From positions 54,206 to 118,205 of the forward strand of contig JACZXQ010000012.1 in the NCBI GenBank assembly GCA_022571515.1: a DNA stretch of 64,000 nucleotides. The letters are read 5' to 3'. This document shows positions 34,555-43,856 of this stretch, in pieces. The translations under genes were made by a program, and so were the position numbers. The stretch's first letter is position 1; each line of letters opens with the position of its first letter. Source of the stretch: Gemmatimonadota bacterium (GTDB lineage Bacteria; Gemmatimonadota; Gemmatimonadetes; Longimicrobiales; Gaopeijiaceae). Under the pieces are notes generated by a model, which saw only the letters and a list, made by a program, of their open reading frames with translations, was not told the DNA's origin and searched no databases.

Positions 34555-36762
34555 GTGGTGGATGTGTGGTGGCGGAAGACTCCGGGTCGCTTTGCGGCCC
34601 CAAGTCTCGTGGCGGGGATCCTGTTACTGGTTCCGACGGGTGGGAGCGCGCAGTCGTCTGCCGAGGCCCCGGCTCGCGGAGCGGACCGTACGGTGCGCGC
34701 CACCTTTGTCGAATCCAGCCCCCGGATCGACGGGGTGTTGGACGAAAGCATCTGGGGGCAGATCGACCCGATCACCGACTTCCTGCAGAGAGATCCCGTG
34801 GACGGCGCTCCTGCCACCGAGCGTACCGAAGTCCGCATCGCGTACGATGAGGACGCCCTCTATTTCGGCCTGATCATGTACGACAGCGATCCGGAGGCCA
34901 TTCGGACCAGCATCCTCCACCGCGAGGGCCGCATCGATCAAGACGATCACGTTTGGATCGCACTCGATACGTATCACGACGGGCGGAACGCCTACCTCTT
35001 CGAGATGAACGCCTTCGGCACGCAGGGCGATGCGCTCTTCAGTGACGAGTCGATGACGTTGGCCGACTGGAACTGGGAGGGCGTCTATCGGAGCGAAGCC
35101 CGGATCACGTCGGAAGGATGGGTTCTCGAGGTCGCGATCCCGTTTACGACCATCCGCTTCTCAGCCGATGAGGCACCGGAGATGGGCATCGCCATCCGCC
35201 GAGCGATCCGACGCAAGAACGAGGAGGTCTACTGGCCCCATATCGGGCAGGACTTCCGAGGCGGTATCGCCCACGTGTCACAGTACGCCACGCTGACGGG
35301 TATGCGGGACCTTCGCCGTGGGCGCTACATGGAACTCAAGCCGTTCGGAATCGTGGGCGCCCAAAAGTTCGCCGACGTGGAGGACACAGACGTGCTCGAC
35401 GACCTCGGTCTCGACTTCAAGTATTCGATCACCTCCAACCTCACACTCGATCTCACGCTGAACACCGACTTCGCCCAGGTCGAGTCGGATAACGTCCAGA
35501 TCAACCTGACCCGCTTCAACCTCTTCTTCCCAGAGAAGCGGGAGTTCTTCCTGGAACGTGCCGGCGTGTTCAACTTCGGGGATGCACGACAGACCGAGGT
35601 CTTCTTCAGCCGCCGTGTCGGCATCGCGAACGAAATCATTGGCGGGGGCAGGCTGACCGGCCAGATGGGGCCGATCTCAATGGGCTTCCTGAGCCTCCAG
35701 ACCGAGGACGCCATCATTGACGACGAGCAGATTCGCCGAGGCGCCAACAACACGGTCGTGCGCCTGCGCGCCGACGTGGCTCCAAGAACCACGGTCGGTG
35801 CCATCTTCACGAATCTCGAGAATGCGGAGGCCTACAACCGCGTGGCGGGCGCAGATGTGAGCGCGAGGTTCGCGGGCAGCAGCTCGCTCGATGCCTGGTT
35901 CGCGAGCGTGTGGGAGTCGGGGGCCGAGAGGGCCTCGGCGGGGTCTGTCGATCTCAATCTGCGGAACGCGAAGTGGGGAATGCGCGTCGGATACACTGAC
36001 ATTGCCGAAGGTTACGACCCGGGACTCGGGTTCGTCCGACGGGACGATCTCGTTCGGTACAACGCGACCCTGTCAGCCACGCCGCGATTCGAACAGAGTG
36101 CTTGGGCACGACAGTTTGTGGGGGCATTCGTCACGTCCTACACCGAGGGCCAGGACGGTGTCAAGCAGAGTACCGATCTGTTGTCCCACAACATGCTCAT
36201 GTTTCAAAGCGGTGATAACGTGGTACTGAACGGGCGGCGGCGTTTCGAGCGGCTCGATGCGCCCGCGCGGATTCAGGGCCGAGAGCTCCCTGTCGGGGAT
36301 TACACCTTCTACACAATCAGCGGAAGCGGTCGTACGAATGCGAGTCGCACGTTCTCCGGATCTGCGAGCTTCTCGCTGGGTGAGTTTTGGAGTGGTACAC
36401 GGACCCAGTACGGCGGCGCGCTCACCTGGAAGACCGGCCCGAACCTGACTCTGACCGGCTCGATCAATCGCAACGACATCAAATTGCCGGTGGAGGACGG
36501 CGCCTTCTCCACCACCATCCTCAGCCTCGATGTGCTCGGGGCCCTCAACCGAAGTCTGTTCGCCAACGCGCTCATCCAGTACGACGACGTCTCGAAGAGT
36601 CTCCAGTCCAATATCCGGATCGACTGGATTCACACGCCCGGGAGCGACCTGTTCATCGTCCTGGACACCGGCTACTTCCTAGGCGATCTGCTCGATCCGA
36701 GGGACACGCGGTGGGAGAGGCGCACGGGTGTGGTGAAGTTGACGTACCTCAAGGCTTTCTGA
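34555..36762 (+). CDS. DUF5916 domain outer-envelope protein
   Basis: This 735-residue protein is of the type common in Gemmatimonadota- and Bacteroidota-like genomes. It has a signal peptide (GILLLVPTGGSAQ) and a carbohydrate-binding CBM9-like N-terminal domain at about residues 45-215, with RIDGVLDESIWGQI and IALDTYHDGRNAYLFEMN. A long beta-rich DUF5916 region probably forms an outer-membrane barrel (YSITSNLTLDLTLNTDFAQVE, FFPEKREFFLERAGVF). The start is GTG 34555 behind AAGGGAGCA. The tandem GTG at 34558 is an alternative. The substrate is unknown. Confidence 0.85.
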   Translation: MVDVWWRKTPGRFAAPSLVAGILLLVPTGGSAQSSAEAPARGADRTVRATFVESSPRIDGVLDESIWGQIDPITDFLQRDPVDGAPATERTEVRIAYDEDALYFGLIMYDSDPEAIRTSILHREGRIDQDDHVWIALDTYHDGRNAYLFEMNAFGTQGDALFSDESMTLADWNWEGVYRSEARITSEGWVLEVAIPFTTIRFSADEAPEMGIAIRRAIRRKNEEVYWPHIGQDFRGGIAHVSQYATLTGMRDLRRGRYMELKPFGIVGAQKFADVEDTDVLDDLGLDFKYSITSNLTLDLTLNTDFAQVESDNVQINLTRFNLFFPEKREFFLERAGVFNFGDARQTEVFFSRRVGIANEIIGGGRLTGQMGPISMGFLSLQTEDAIIDDEQIRRGANNTVVRLRADVAPRTTVGAIFTNLENAEAYNRVAGADVSARFAGSSSLDAWFASVWESGAERASAGSVDLNLRNAKWGMRVGYTDIAEGYDPGLGFVRRDDLVRYNATLSATPRFEQSAWARQFVGAFVTSYTEGQDGVKQSTDLLSHNMLMFQSGDNVVLNGRRRFERLDAPARIQGRELPVGDYTFYTISGSGRTNASRTFSGSASFSLGEFWSGTRTQYGGALTWKTGPNLTLTGSINRNDIKLPVEDGAFSTTILSLDVLGALNRSLFANALIQYDDVSKSLQSNIRIDWIHTPGSDLFIVLDTGYFLGDLLDPRDTRWERRTGVVKLTYLKAF

Positions 36763-36791
36763 CCGGAAGTCCAGGTGTGCCCGCCGGCTCC

Positions 36792-37670
36792 TCAGCCTCC
36801 CAGCACCTCCCTGCCCGCGGAGATGGCTTCGCGCACGAACGCCTCCGTGAGGGACGCCTGTTTCGCGGCAGAACCCGCTGCCACCACCGCACTGCCCGGC
36901 AACACCGCGCCGAACCACCCCTCGGTGTTCCAATAGCCGCCCGGCAGGTCGGGCAAGTCGTAAGTGCCCGGATCGGGATAGGGCGTCACATACCAGTAAG
37001 GCTGGGGGGTCGCCTCGTCGCCGGGTGAGAATCCGACGCCCACAGTGCGCCCTTCGGCGGGTCCGATCTCCGGATCGAGCACGAGCAGCGTCGCAATGTC
37101 GAAATGGTGGGGCCAGCACCTCACGGGGGTCGCGTTCGCATCCTGAGAAACGAGCCCCTCGAGAACGCCCGCAGCATTCTCGAACCACACCTCGAGCTCG
37201 ACCAACGCGGCCGGCGGTGTACCGCCGAACGGCGATCCGGTTGCGGCCCCTCTCGGTGGAATCTCGTACTCCGGCCGGTCTAATTGTAGGCCATCGCGAC
37301 CCAGCGCACCGGCGATTTCACCCTCCAGCCACGCATACGCTTCGTCCGGCGTGAGGCCGACGAGCGAGCGCGAGGCCAGCACGCCGGTCTCTTCATGAAG
37401 GGTCGCCTTCAAGTCGGTCGGCGCTACCGTTACACGGAGGGTAGGCTCCCCATCCAGAGCGCTTGTCGAAAACCCCGAGTCAGGCGCATTCCACACCATG
37501 CTCCGATGGCTGTCGTCCGGACGGGCGTCGAGCAACGTCTGGCCGAACGAGGCCAGCAACTGGACCGCGTGGTGGAGTTCCACCCGCATTCCGACGAGAT
37601 CCTCCGGGGGGACCGCCCCGAGCGTCCGCCACTGCCTCATGATAGAAAGTCGTTCATCATGATCCGACAC
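36792..37670 (-). CDS. DUF5996 family protein
   Basis: This 292-residue protein contains the family hallmark CWPHHFDIA near residue 200, followed by a tryptophan-rich end (PYWYVTPYPDPGTYDLPDLP). The function is unknown. The GTG at 37670 gives a short 14-bp overlap with the Rieske-GltS gene and has GGAG just upstream. The frame stays open to a GTG at 37706. It is read downstream of that gene on the same strand. Confidence 0.78.
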   Translation of the reverse strand: MSDHDERLSIMRQWRTLGAVPPEDLVGMRVELHHAVQLLASFGQTLLDARPDDSHRSMVWNAPDSGFSTSALDGEPTLRVTVAPTDLKATLHEETGVLASRSLVGLTPDEAYAWLEGEIAGALGRDGLQLDRPEYEIPPRGAATGSPFGGTPPAALVELEVWFENAAGVLEGLVSQDANATPVRCWPHHFDIATLLVLDPEIGPAEGRTVGVGFSPGDEATPQPYWYVTPYPDPGTYDLPDLPGGYWNTEGWFGAVLPGSAVVAAGSAAKQASLTEAFVREAISAGREVLGG

Positions 37671-39285
37671 CTCCGAAACTGATTCCGGTGAGGTCGGCGA
37701 TCTCACGCTTCCATGTAGTCAGGTCCTCCATGCACATCTCGCGCAGGTGACCGCGGCCACAGGCTCGCGCCAACAGCTGCATGAGGTGCGTGCTCGCGTC
37801 CAGGAAGTTCGCGAGGCGCTTCGCCGACTCTTCCACAATCAAACGCGCTCGTAGATCGTTCCGTTGGGTGGCAATCCCTACCGGACAGTTGTTCGTATGA
37901 CACGCCCTCATGCCCAGGCAGCCGATGGCCTGGATCGCCGAATTGGACACCGCCACCGCATCGGCACCCATGCAGAGCGCCTTGATGAAGTCCGACTCGG
38001 TGCGCAGCCCACCGGTAATCACCAGCGTTACGTCCTTGGCGCCCACAGCGTCCAGATGACGGCGTGCCCTCGCCAGCGCCACCATGGTCGGAATCGAGAT
38101 GTTGTCCTTGAAGACGTCGGGCGCCGCACCTGTACCGCCACCCCGGCCGTCCAGAATCACGTAGTCGACCCCGATCTCCAGGACGAAGTCGAGGTCGGCC
38201 TCGATGTGCTGGGCCGAGATCTTGAAGCCCACCGGGATACCCCCTGTCCGCTCTCGCACCTGGTCGGCCACCTCACGAAAATCGGAGGGCGTCACGAGAT
38301 CCGCGAAGCGAGACGGGCTGATCGCGTCCTCTCCTTCGGGGAGGCCGCGCACCTCCGCGATTCTCCCGACCACCTTGTGGCCGGGCAGGTGTCCGCCCGT
38401 GCCGGTCTTCGCACCCTGCCCACCCTTGAAGTGGAACGCCTGGCTCCGGCAAGCCTTCTCCAGACTCCAACCAAAGCGAGCGGATGCGAGCTCGTACAGG
38501 TAGCGCGAGTTGGCGGCCTGCTCCTCGGGAAGCATGCCCCCCTCCCCCGAGCAGATCCCCGTGCCCGCCATCTCCGCCCCCTTGGCGAGGGCGACCTTCG
38601 CCTCCTCGCTCAGAGCGCCGAAGCTCATGTCGCTCACGAAGAGGGGGATCTCGAAACTCAGCGGCCGGGCGGCCCCGGGTCCCAGAACGAACTCGGTCCC
38701 GACAGGGGCGTCGTCCGCCAAAGGCCGCCGGGCCAGCTGAGCAGCGAGTAGTTGCACGTCGCTCCACCTCGGGAGGTCGGTGAGCGGCACGCCCATGGCG
38801 GAAACCGGCCCATGGTGCCCAACGCCCTCGATCCCGCCCGCGGCCAAACGCTGGATGTACGCGTTGTACGGCTCCTCGGGCGTGCCGTGGACGTCCGCGT
38901 AGAGCCCGAGGTACTCGTCGCGCTGATAGGGTTGCGGGTGCTCTTCCTCCCAAGCGGCGACCTCGTGGGCGTCCACAAATACGGCGTCGTCCTCGATCCA
39001 CGCCGTGAATTTCTCGAGCGCTTCCGAGTTGGCGTATTCGCTGACTCCGGTGTCCAGGCGGTAGTCCCAGTTGTGCAGGCCGCAGATCAGGTTCTCGCCT
39101 CGCACGTGCCCATCGGCCAAGAGCGCCCCCCTGTGGAGGCAGCGGCCGTACAGCACGGAGACCTCGTCGTCGTAGCGAATCACGACCAGATCGACGCCAT
39201 CCACGAGGGCGTAGGCGGGCTGGCGGTCTTTCAAATCACCCCAAGTGGCCACCTTCACCGGGCGGTCTGCTTCGGACTGTGTCAT
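37657..39285 (-). CDS. Rieske-type ferredoxin fused to glutamate synthase FMN domain
   Basis: This is a 542-residue fusion. Residues about 10-105 are a Rieske [2Fe-2S] domain with CLH, 16 residues, then CGLH. Residues about 150-540 are the FMN-binding glutamate synthase domain (GltS/GltB2-like). It has SDMSFGALSEEAKVALAKGAEMAG, GGRGGGTGAAP and the 3Fe-4S cysteines CLGMRACHTNNCPVG. No glutaminase domain is present. It may be a ferredoxin-fed, ammonia- or partner-dependent glutamate synthase, or an FMN oxidoreductase with another substrate. Confidence 0.88.
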   Translation of the reverse strand: MTQSEADRPVKVATWGDLKDRQPAYALVDGVDLVVIRYDDEVSVLYGRCLHRGALLADGHVRGENLICGLHNWDYRLDTGVSEYANSEALEKFTAWIEDDAVFVDAHEVAAWEEEHPQPYQRDEYLGLYADVHGTPEEPYNAYIQRLAAGGIEGVGHHGPVSAMGVPLTDLPRWSDVQLLAAQLARRPLADDAPVGTEFVLGPGAARPLSFEIPLFVSDMSFGALSEEAKVALAKGAEMAGTGICSGEGGMLPEEQAANSRYLYELASARFGWSLEKACRSQAFHFKGGQGAKTGTGGHLPGHKVVGRIAEVRGLPEGEDAISPSRFADLVTPSDFREVADQVRERTGGIPVGFKISAQHIEADLDFVLEIGVDYVILDGRGGGTGAAPDVFKDNISIPTMVALARARRHLDAVGAKDVTLVITGGLRTESDFIKALCMGADAVAVSNSAIQAIGCLGMRACHTNNCPVGIATQRNDLRARLIVEESAKRLANFLDASTHLMQLLARACGRGHLREMCMEDLTTWKREIADLTGISFGGVGS

Positions 39286-39549
39286 CCCTGTTCACCCCCT
39301 GGTTCGCACGAATTCCCAGACTGGCCGGAGGGTGGTCTCGACTTCGCAGCCCCCGGCGCGGGAAGGGCCACCATCGCCGCGCAGTGTGACGGGGTCAAGA
39401 TGGAGCGGCCCTCAGAGCCCTGTCGGGCTGCGAGTGGCCCGAGTGGCCCTGGGCGTCGGTCCGGATAGTGGCCGGCACCCACTGGCCCGTTCCAGCGTGA
39501 TCACCCATCCTTCAGCAACCCTGACCACGTTCATTCCGGAGGGTGAACC

Positions 39550-40917
39550 ATGGCGATCATCACCCGCAATCCGTCGACCGGCGAGAGAATCCACACCTAT
39601 CAAGAGATGGCACCCGATGAAGTGAGGAGACATCTCGACATGGCGGTCGAGGCGCAGCGGGCCTGGAGGGCCACGGACTTGAAGCACCGCGCCGGGCTTC
39701 TCCGCCACCTGGCGGGCCACCTGCGCGAGCGGGCGCCGACATGCGGCGAGCTCATGACCATTGAGATGGGTAAGCCCCTCGCCGAGGCCAAGGCAGAGGT
39801 GGAAAAGTGCGCGTGGGTCTGTGATTTCTATGCGGACACTGGTCCCGAGCTACTCGCCGACCAACCCGTGGAGACCGACGCGAGCCGAAGCTATGTCGCG
39901 TTCCAGCCCCTTGGTATCGTGCTGGCCATCATGCCCTGGAACTTCCCTTTCTGGCAGGTCATCCGCTTCGCCGCCCCGACCTTGATGGCCGGAAACGCTG
40001 TGGTCCTGAAGCATGCACCCAACGTGTCGGGCTGCGCGGTGGCCATCGAAAACCTCATGCTCGACGCCGGCTTCCCCGCCGGGCTCTTCCGAACGCTGCT
40101 AATCGACGTGCCCGCCGTGGCCCAGGTAATCGAGCATCCCGGTGTCCGTGCGGTGACCCTGACGGGCAGTACCCGTGCCGGGAAGGCGGTGGCGAGCCAG
40201 GCCGCCGCGCTGGTCAAGAAGACCGTGCTCGAGTTGGGCGGCAGCGACCCGTCACTGATTCTGGAAGACGCGAACCTGGAAGCCGCCGCCACCAGCTGCG
40301 CTACGAGCCGGATGATCAACTCCGGGCAGAGTTGCGTCGCGGCCAAGCGCTTCGTGGTCGTGGAGGAGGTTCGTGAACGGTTCGAGGCGCTGCTGGTGGA
40401 GCGCATGGCCGCCGCGCGAATGGGCGATCCCATGGATCCGGACACCACGCTCGGCCCCCTCGCCCGGGAAGACCTTCAGCACAACCTGGCGCGGCAGGTC
40501 GAGGAGAGCACAGCGGCAGGTGCACTCTGCCTGCTAGGTGGAGAGCGGCCCGGGGGGCCAGGCTACTTCTACCCACCCACCGTGTTGTCCGACGTGCGCC
40601 CCGGCATGCCCGCTTACGAGGAGGAACTCTTCGGACCTGTCGCGTCCATCATCCCGGTGGCTGACGAAGCCGAGGCGATCCGAGTGGCCAACGACACGGC
40701 GTACGGCCTCGGTGCGTCGGTCTATACGCAGGACACGGCACGGGGAGAGCGAATCGCCGCTCACGACCTCGAGGCCGGATGCTGCTTCGTGAATGGCCTC
40801 GTCAAATCCGACCCCCGCCTCCCCTTCGGGGGAGTCAAGGAGAGCGGCTACGGGCGGGAACTGGCGGCCTATGGCCTCCGTGAGTTCGTGAACGTGAAGA
40901 CGGTTTGGGTGGCCTGA
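39550..40917 (+). CDS. NAD(P)-dependent aldehyde dehydrogenase, succinate-semialdehyde dehydrogenase type
   Basis: This 455-residue aldehyde dehydrogenase has the catalytic Glu in LELGGSDPSLI and the nucleophilic Cys in MINSGQSCVAAKRF. The short N terminus (MAIITRNPSTGERI) and the pattern DEVRRHLDMAVEAQRAWR fit the NAD-dependent succinate-semialdehyde dehydrogenase group. FGGVKESGYGRELA near the end is also typical. It oxidises aldehydes to acids. The ribosome site GGAGGGTGAACC is immediately upstream. Confidence 0.93.
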   Translation: MAIITRNPSTGERIHTYQEMAPDEVRRHLDMAVEAQRAWRATDLKHRAGLLRHLAGHLRERAPTCGELMTIEMGKPLAEAKAEVEKCAWVCDFYADTGPELLADQPVETDASRSYVAFQPLGIVLAIMPWNFPFWQVIRFAAPTLMAGNAVVLKHAPNVSGCAVAIENLMLDAGFPAGLFRTLLIDVPAVAQVIEHPGVRAVTLTGSTRAGKAVASQAAALVKKTVLELGGSDPSLILEDANLEAAATSCATSRMINSGQSCVAAKRFVVVEEVRERFEALLVERMAAARMGDPMDPDTTLGPLAREDLQHNLARQVEESTAAGALCLLGGERPGGPGYFYPPTVLSDVRPGMPAYEEELFGPVASIIPVADEAEAIRVANDTAYGLGASVYTQDTARGERIAAHDLEAGCCFVNGLVKSDPRLPFGGVKESGYGRELAAYGLREFVNVKTVWVA

Positions 40918-40936
40918 TCGAGCACCCACACCCGTC

Positions 40937-41401
40937 TTAGACGAACTCGATCTCCAACTCGGTCTCTACGTCCACACATCCCTGGATCGTCTTGTACACC
41001 GGGCACCTGTCCGCGTGAAACTCGTGGACCCGCCGCGCGGCCTCTTCGTCAGCCGCCACGGCCTTGAGGTGGTACGTCACCCGAATCCGCCGAATCACGA
41101 GCACCCCTTCGTCCTTCTCCACTTCGCCCACCACGTCACTCCACAAACGACCCTCGCTCGCGGAAATCTCGCGCGCCTCCAGCGCGCCTCCGAAGGTACC
41201 GGTGAGTCAGCCGCCGGTGGCCGCGATGACGTAGTCGAGGGTCGTGGCCACCTCTGTCTGCACGTCCACGCCGTAATGTGCGGCGATCGCGCCGTGGACC
41301 CCGAACTCCACCGGGTCCGGAGTGGCCGGGAGATACGCGTGCCGGAGCGGGCCCTTCACACGTTCGATCCGGATGTTGGCTGTGTATACGACTTCGCTCA
41401 T
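40937..41401 (-). CDS. OsmC family protein, probable selenoprotein (in-frame TGA = Sec65)
   Basis: Read through one TGA (41209-41207), this frame gives a complete 154-residue OsmC/Ohr-like peroxidase. The ATG at 41401 (MSEVVYTANIRIERVKG) has GAGGA upstream. The TGA sits at residue 65 in TLDYVIAATGG-U-LTGTFGGALEA. This aligns with the peroxidatic Cys of the paralogue at 7818-8231 (LLLALAGCMTADI). The second conserved Cys is present (RCPVYKT, residue 133). A hairpin fitting a bacterial SECIS lies just downstream. Recoding is inferred. A simple nonsense mutation is the alternative. Confidence 0.72.
41171..41187 (-). promoter_or_regulatory. Candidate bacterial SECIS hairpin
   Basis: On the minus strand GCGCGC (41187-41182), loop TGGAG and GCGCGC (41176-41171) form a 6-bp stem. 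The loop begins 26 nt after the TGA codon, inside the 16-37 nt range expected for bacterial SECIS. One of the first two loop bases is G, as such elements require. Confidence 0.55.
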
Positions 41402-41532
41402 CGAGTTCCTCACTGTTTGTGGGAGGGGGGATAGTAGCGCCGGCCGCTACCTTCGCAAGCCGAGGGAACCCCCGCACCCCCTTCCCTCGTATGTATGGAT
41501 GATCCGGCAGTGAGCCCTTTGTGGGAGAGCGA

Positions 41533-42438
41533 ATGAGCGACCGAGGTGCGCCTGTCGTCTGGTCCGATTCCTACGAGGTGGATATCGGTGACCACGTGTT
41601 CCCGACGGCCAAGTACGGTCTGGTAAAGGATCAACTCCTCGCCGCCGGCACCATCACAACGGACCATCTGGTCGGGCCTGAGCCGGCCGACTACGATATG
41701 CTCGGACTCGTGCACGACGCCGACTACCTGGAGAAGATCCGCACCGGAGGTTTCAGCGACAGCGAAATCCGGATCATGGAAGTCCCCTTCTCCGACGCCT
41801 ACCGCGACGCATCGATCGTCTCGGCAGGCGCCACCACCGAGGCAGGCAGAATCGCACTTCGATCGGGCATCGGCGTGCACCTGGGGGGTGGCTTCCATCA
41901 TGCGTTTGCAGGCCACGGCGAGGGCTTCTGCATGATCAACGACGTGGCGGTGGCGGCCATGACGTTGCTACGCGACGAGGCCGCCGAGCGGATCGCCATC
42001 GTGGACCTCGACGTGCACCACGGCAACGGGACCGCGACGATCTTTGCGGGTGAGCCGGCAGTCTTCACGTTCTCGATGCACCACCAGCGGAACTACCCCG
42101 CCCTCAAGCCTCCCAGCGACCTGGACGTCGCGCTGGACGACGGCATCGGTGACGAGGAGTACCTGAGGCTGCTGGGAGAACATCTCCCCGTAGTGCTCGA
42201 GCAACAGCCGGACGTGATCATCTACCTGGCCGGCGCCGACCCGTTCCAGGAGGACCAACTGGGTGGACTGGCGCTGACCAAAGCCGGACTTCGCGCTCGC
42301 GACGAGGCTGTGCTCGCCGCCGCTCGCGGAACCGGCGTGCCCATCGCCGTGACCCTGGCCGGGGGTTACGCAATCAAGCTCACGGACACGGTAGACATCC
42401 ACTGCGCCACGGTGGAGGCTGCGTTAGCCGTAGGTTAG
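41533..42438 (+). CDS. Histone deacetylase superfamily protein
   Basis: This 301-residue HDAC-like amidohydrolase has GGGFHHAFAGHGEGFCMINDVA and the zinc-binding DLDVHHGNGTATIF, a YLAGADPF loop and a terminal GGY. Bacterial members deacetylate polyamines, acetoin-type substrates or proteins. The ATG at 41533 has GGGAG five bases upstream, which makes it better than the GTG at 41521. It faces away from the OsmC gene. Confidence 0.92.
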   Translation: MSDRGAPVVWSDSYEVDIGDHVFPTAKYGLVKDQLLAAGTITTDHLVGPEPADYDMLGLVHDADYLEKIRTGGFSDSEIRIMEVPFSDAYRDASIVSAGATTEAGRIALRSGIGVHLGGGFHHAFAGHGEGFCMINDVAVAAMTLLRDEAAERIAIVDLDVHHGNGTATIFAGEPAVFTFSMHHQRNYPALKPPSDLDVALDDGIGDEEYLRLLGEHLPVVLEQQPDVIIYLAGADPFQEDQLGGLALTKAGLRARDEAVLAAARGTGVPIAVTLAGGYAIKLTDTVDIHCATVEAALAVG

Positions 42439-42453
42439 CGCCCGCGGGATCGG

Positions 42454-42957
42454 CTATCCGCCGGGTGACGGCAGACTGAGCGCCTCGAGAGCATCGCCGG
42501 TGATTTGGTGTACCAGGGCGCGTACGTCGACCAGATCGTCATCGTACGTGGCGACCCAGACCTCGCGCCCGTCCTCAACCTCTTTCAGGCTCACTCGCAC
42601 GGAAGCACTGCCCGATACCGATTCGCCCACCTCGATGACGAGCACCAAATGAGCGCCGAAGGTGCGGCCCAGCGCCAATGGCTCGATGGTGCCCGACTCG
42701 CGACGCCCCAAGGTGGCCGGACCCACCACACCCAGAATGGTCGGATCTATGCGGGTCAGCTCACGGGTTACTCCTTCGGCGATCAGGCCTTCGGACCCCT
42801 CGGTCGAATTGGCGGGCATGACGGCAATGACCAGGCGGTCGTCCGGCATGGAGTCGGCGCCACCCCTCAGAACGACGAACAAGAACGACCCGGCCAGGAA
42901 GCCGCCTGCGACCACGCCAAGTGCCACTGCGGTGCGAAATTCGTTCCGGGTGGACAT
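42454..42957 (-). CDS. Membrane-anchored TolB-like/FlgO-like domain protein
   Basis: This 167-residue protein has one N-terminal membrane helix (ALGVVAGGFLAGSFLFVVL). Its periplasmic domain resembles the TolB N-terminal or FlgO-type fold found in adenylate cyclases and kinases: RLVIAVMPANSTEGSEGLIAEGVTRELTRIDP followed by PLALGRTFGAHLVLVIEVGES. The role is unknown. It is 14 bp downstream of the DUF1207 gene. Confidence 0.62.
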   Translation of the reverse strand: MSTRNEFRTAVALGVVAGGFLAGSFLFVVLRGGADSMPDDRLVIAVMPANSTEGSEGLIAEGVTRELTRIDPTILGVVGPATLGRRESGTIEPLALGRTFGAHLVLVIEVGESVSGSASVRVSLKEVEDGREVWVATYDDDLVDVRALVHQITGDALEALSLPSPGG

Positions 42958-42971
42958 GCGCTCAGGAGATC

Positions 42972-43856
42972 CTAGAGTGCTATGCGGAGGCCCAGCCCGA
43001 AGAAGCGCTCGTTCGCCTCACGAAACTGGGCCATGGCCGAGGGCCCGAAGTGCGCTCTGGCCTCGGCTCGGAACTCCCTTTCCGACACGCGGAAGCCGAT
43101 ACCCCCGGTGAGGGTGCCACCCACCCGACCCGAGTGGCTGGGCAGCTCGAAGTCCCCGGCCAAGAACGGCCAGATGGCATTACCCTGCGTCGCCGGCGCC
43201 GGTCGAGGGTCCCACTCCGCACCCCAACGACCCGCCGCCTTGGACATACCTCGGTTCGTGTGGAAGTTGGCCTCGCCCCCGGCGTACAGCCGAAAGCCGT
43301 CAAGGAACTGGCGACCGAGAAGAACTTCCACTCCCTCCTTGGACACCTGATCGTTCACATCGCGCGGAAACCTCGCCAAGAAGTCGTCGCCTATATGCGA
43401 GCTGATGTGGCGCAGGGAAACCCGACCCTCCCACACCCCCCGCCGGAACGAGATCGGCATCCCTAAACGGAATCCGCTTTGGATGAGGTCTCGAGTGGAC
43501 TCCTCCATGAAGAAGCGCGAGAAAACCGCAAACTCGAACCCGAGGTGGACCGGATACTCCCCCCCTTCGATCTCGTAGATGGGAAATGCGTGCCCGACGA
43601 CTACCTCGGCTTCGATGTTGGTGCCCTGGAAGTCTTCATCCGTGGACCGGTTCGCGAACACGAACGACCCCCTGAGCTGGACCTCTCTAGACGCCGCGAT
43701 GAGAGGCGCGAACACTACCGCGGTGGGGAACCATGGTGACGCCGACGGCGCTCCTTCTGGCTGCTGCGCCAAGCCGGCGACCGGAACGGTGACAGCGCTC
43801 AGGGCCAGTAAGACGTACGCTGAACGGATCGTGCTCGGAAGTGGGCGGATCATCAT
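42972..43856 (-). CDS. DUF1207 family outer-membrane protein
   Basis: This 294-residue protein has a signal peptide ending near VAGLAQQ. It carries the DUF1207 pattern FAPLIAASREVQLRGSF, LRHISSHIGDDFL and a beta-rich, probably barrel, remainder ending LGLRIAL. The function is unknown. Members are often lipoprotein- or pilus-associated envelope proteins. Its ATG overlaps the thyX stop (ATGA). Confidence 0.75.
   Translation of the reverse strand: MMIRPLPSTIRSAYVLLALSAVTVPVAGLAQQPEGAPSASPWFPTAVVFAPLIAASREVQLRGSFVFANRSTDEDFQGTNIEAEVVVGHAFPIYEIEGGEYPVHLGFEFAVFSRFFMEESTRDLIQSGFRLGMPISFRRGVWEGRVSLRHISSHIGDDFLARFPRDVNDQVSKEGVEVLLGRQFLDGFRLYAGGEANFHTNRGMSKAAGRWGAEWDPRPAPATQGNAIWPFLAGDFELPSHSGRVGGTLTGGIGFRVSEREFRAEARAHFGPSAMAQFREANERFFGLGLRIAL

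Noticed and set aside
40937..41401. Reading the OsmC gene as a plain pseudogene or two separate small genes
   Set aside because: The protein is conserved on both sides of the single TGA, which falls on the peroxidatic-Cys position and is followed by a SECIS-like hairpin. Selenocysteine explains it better, though mutation is not excluded.
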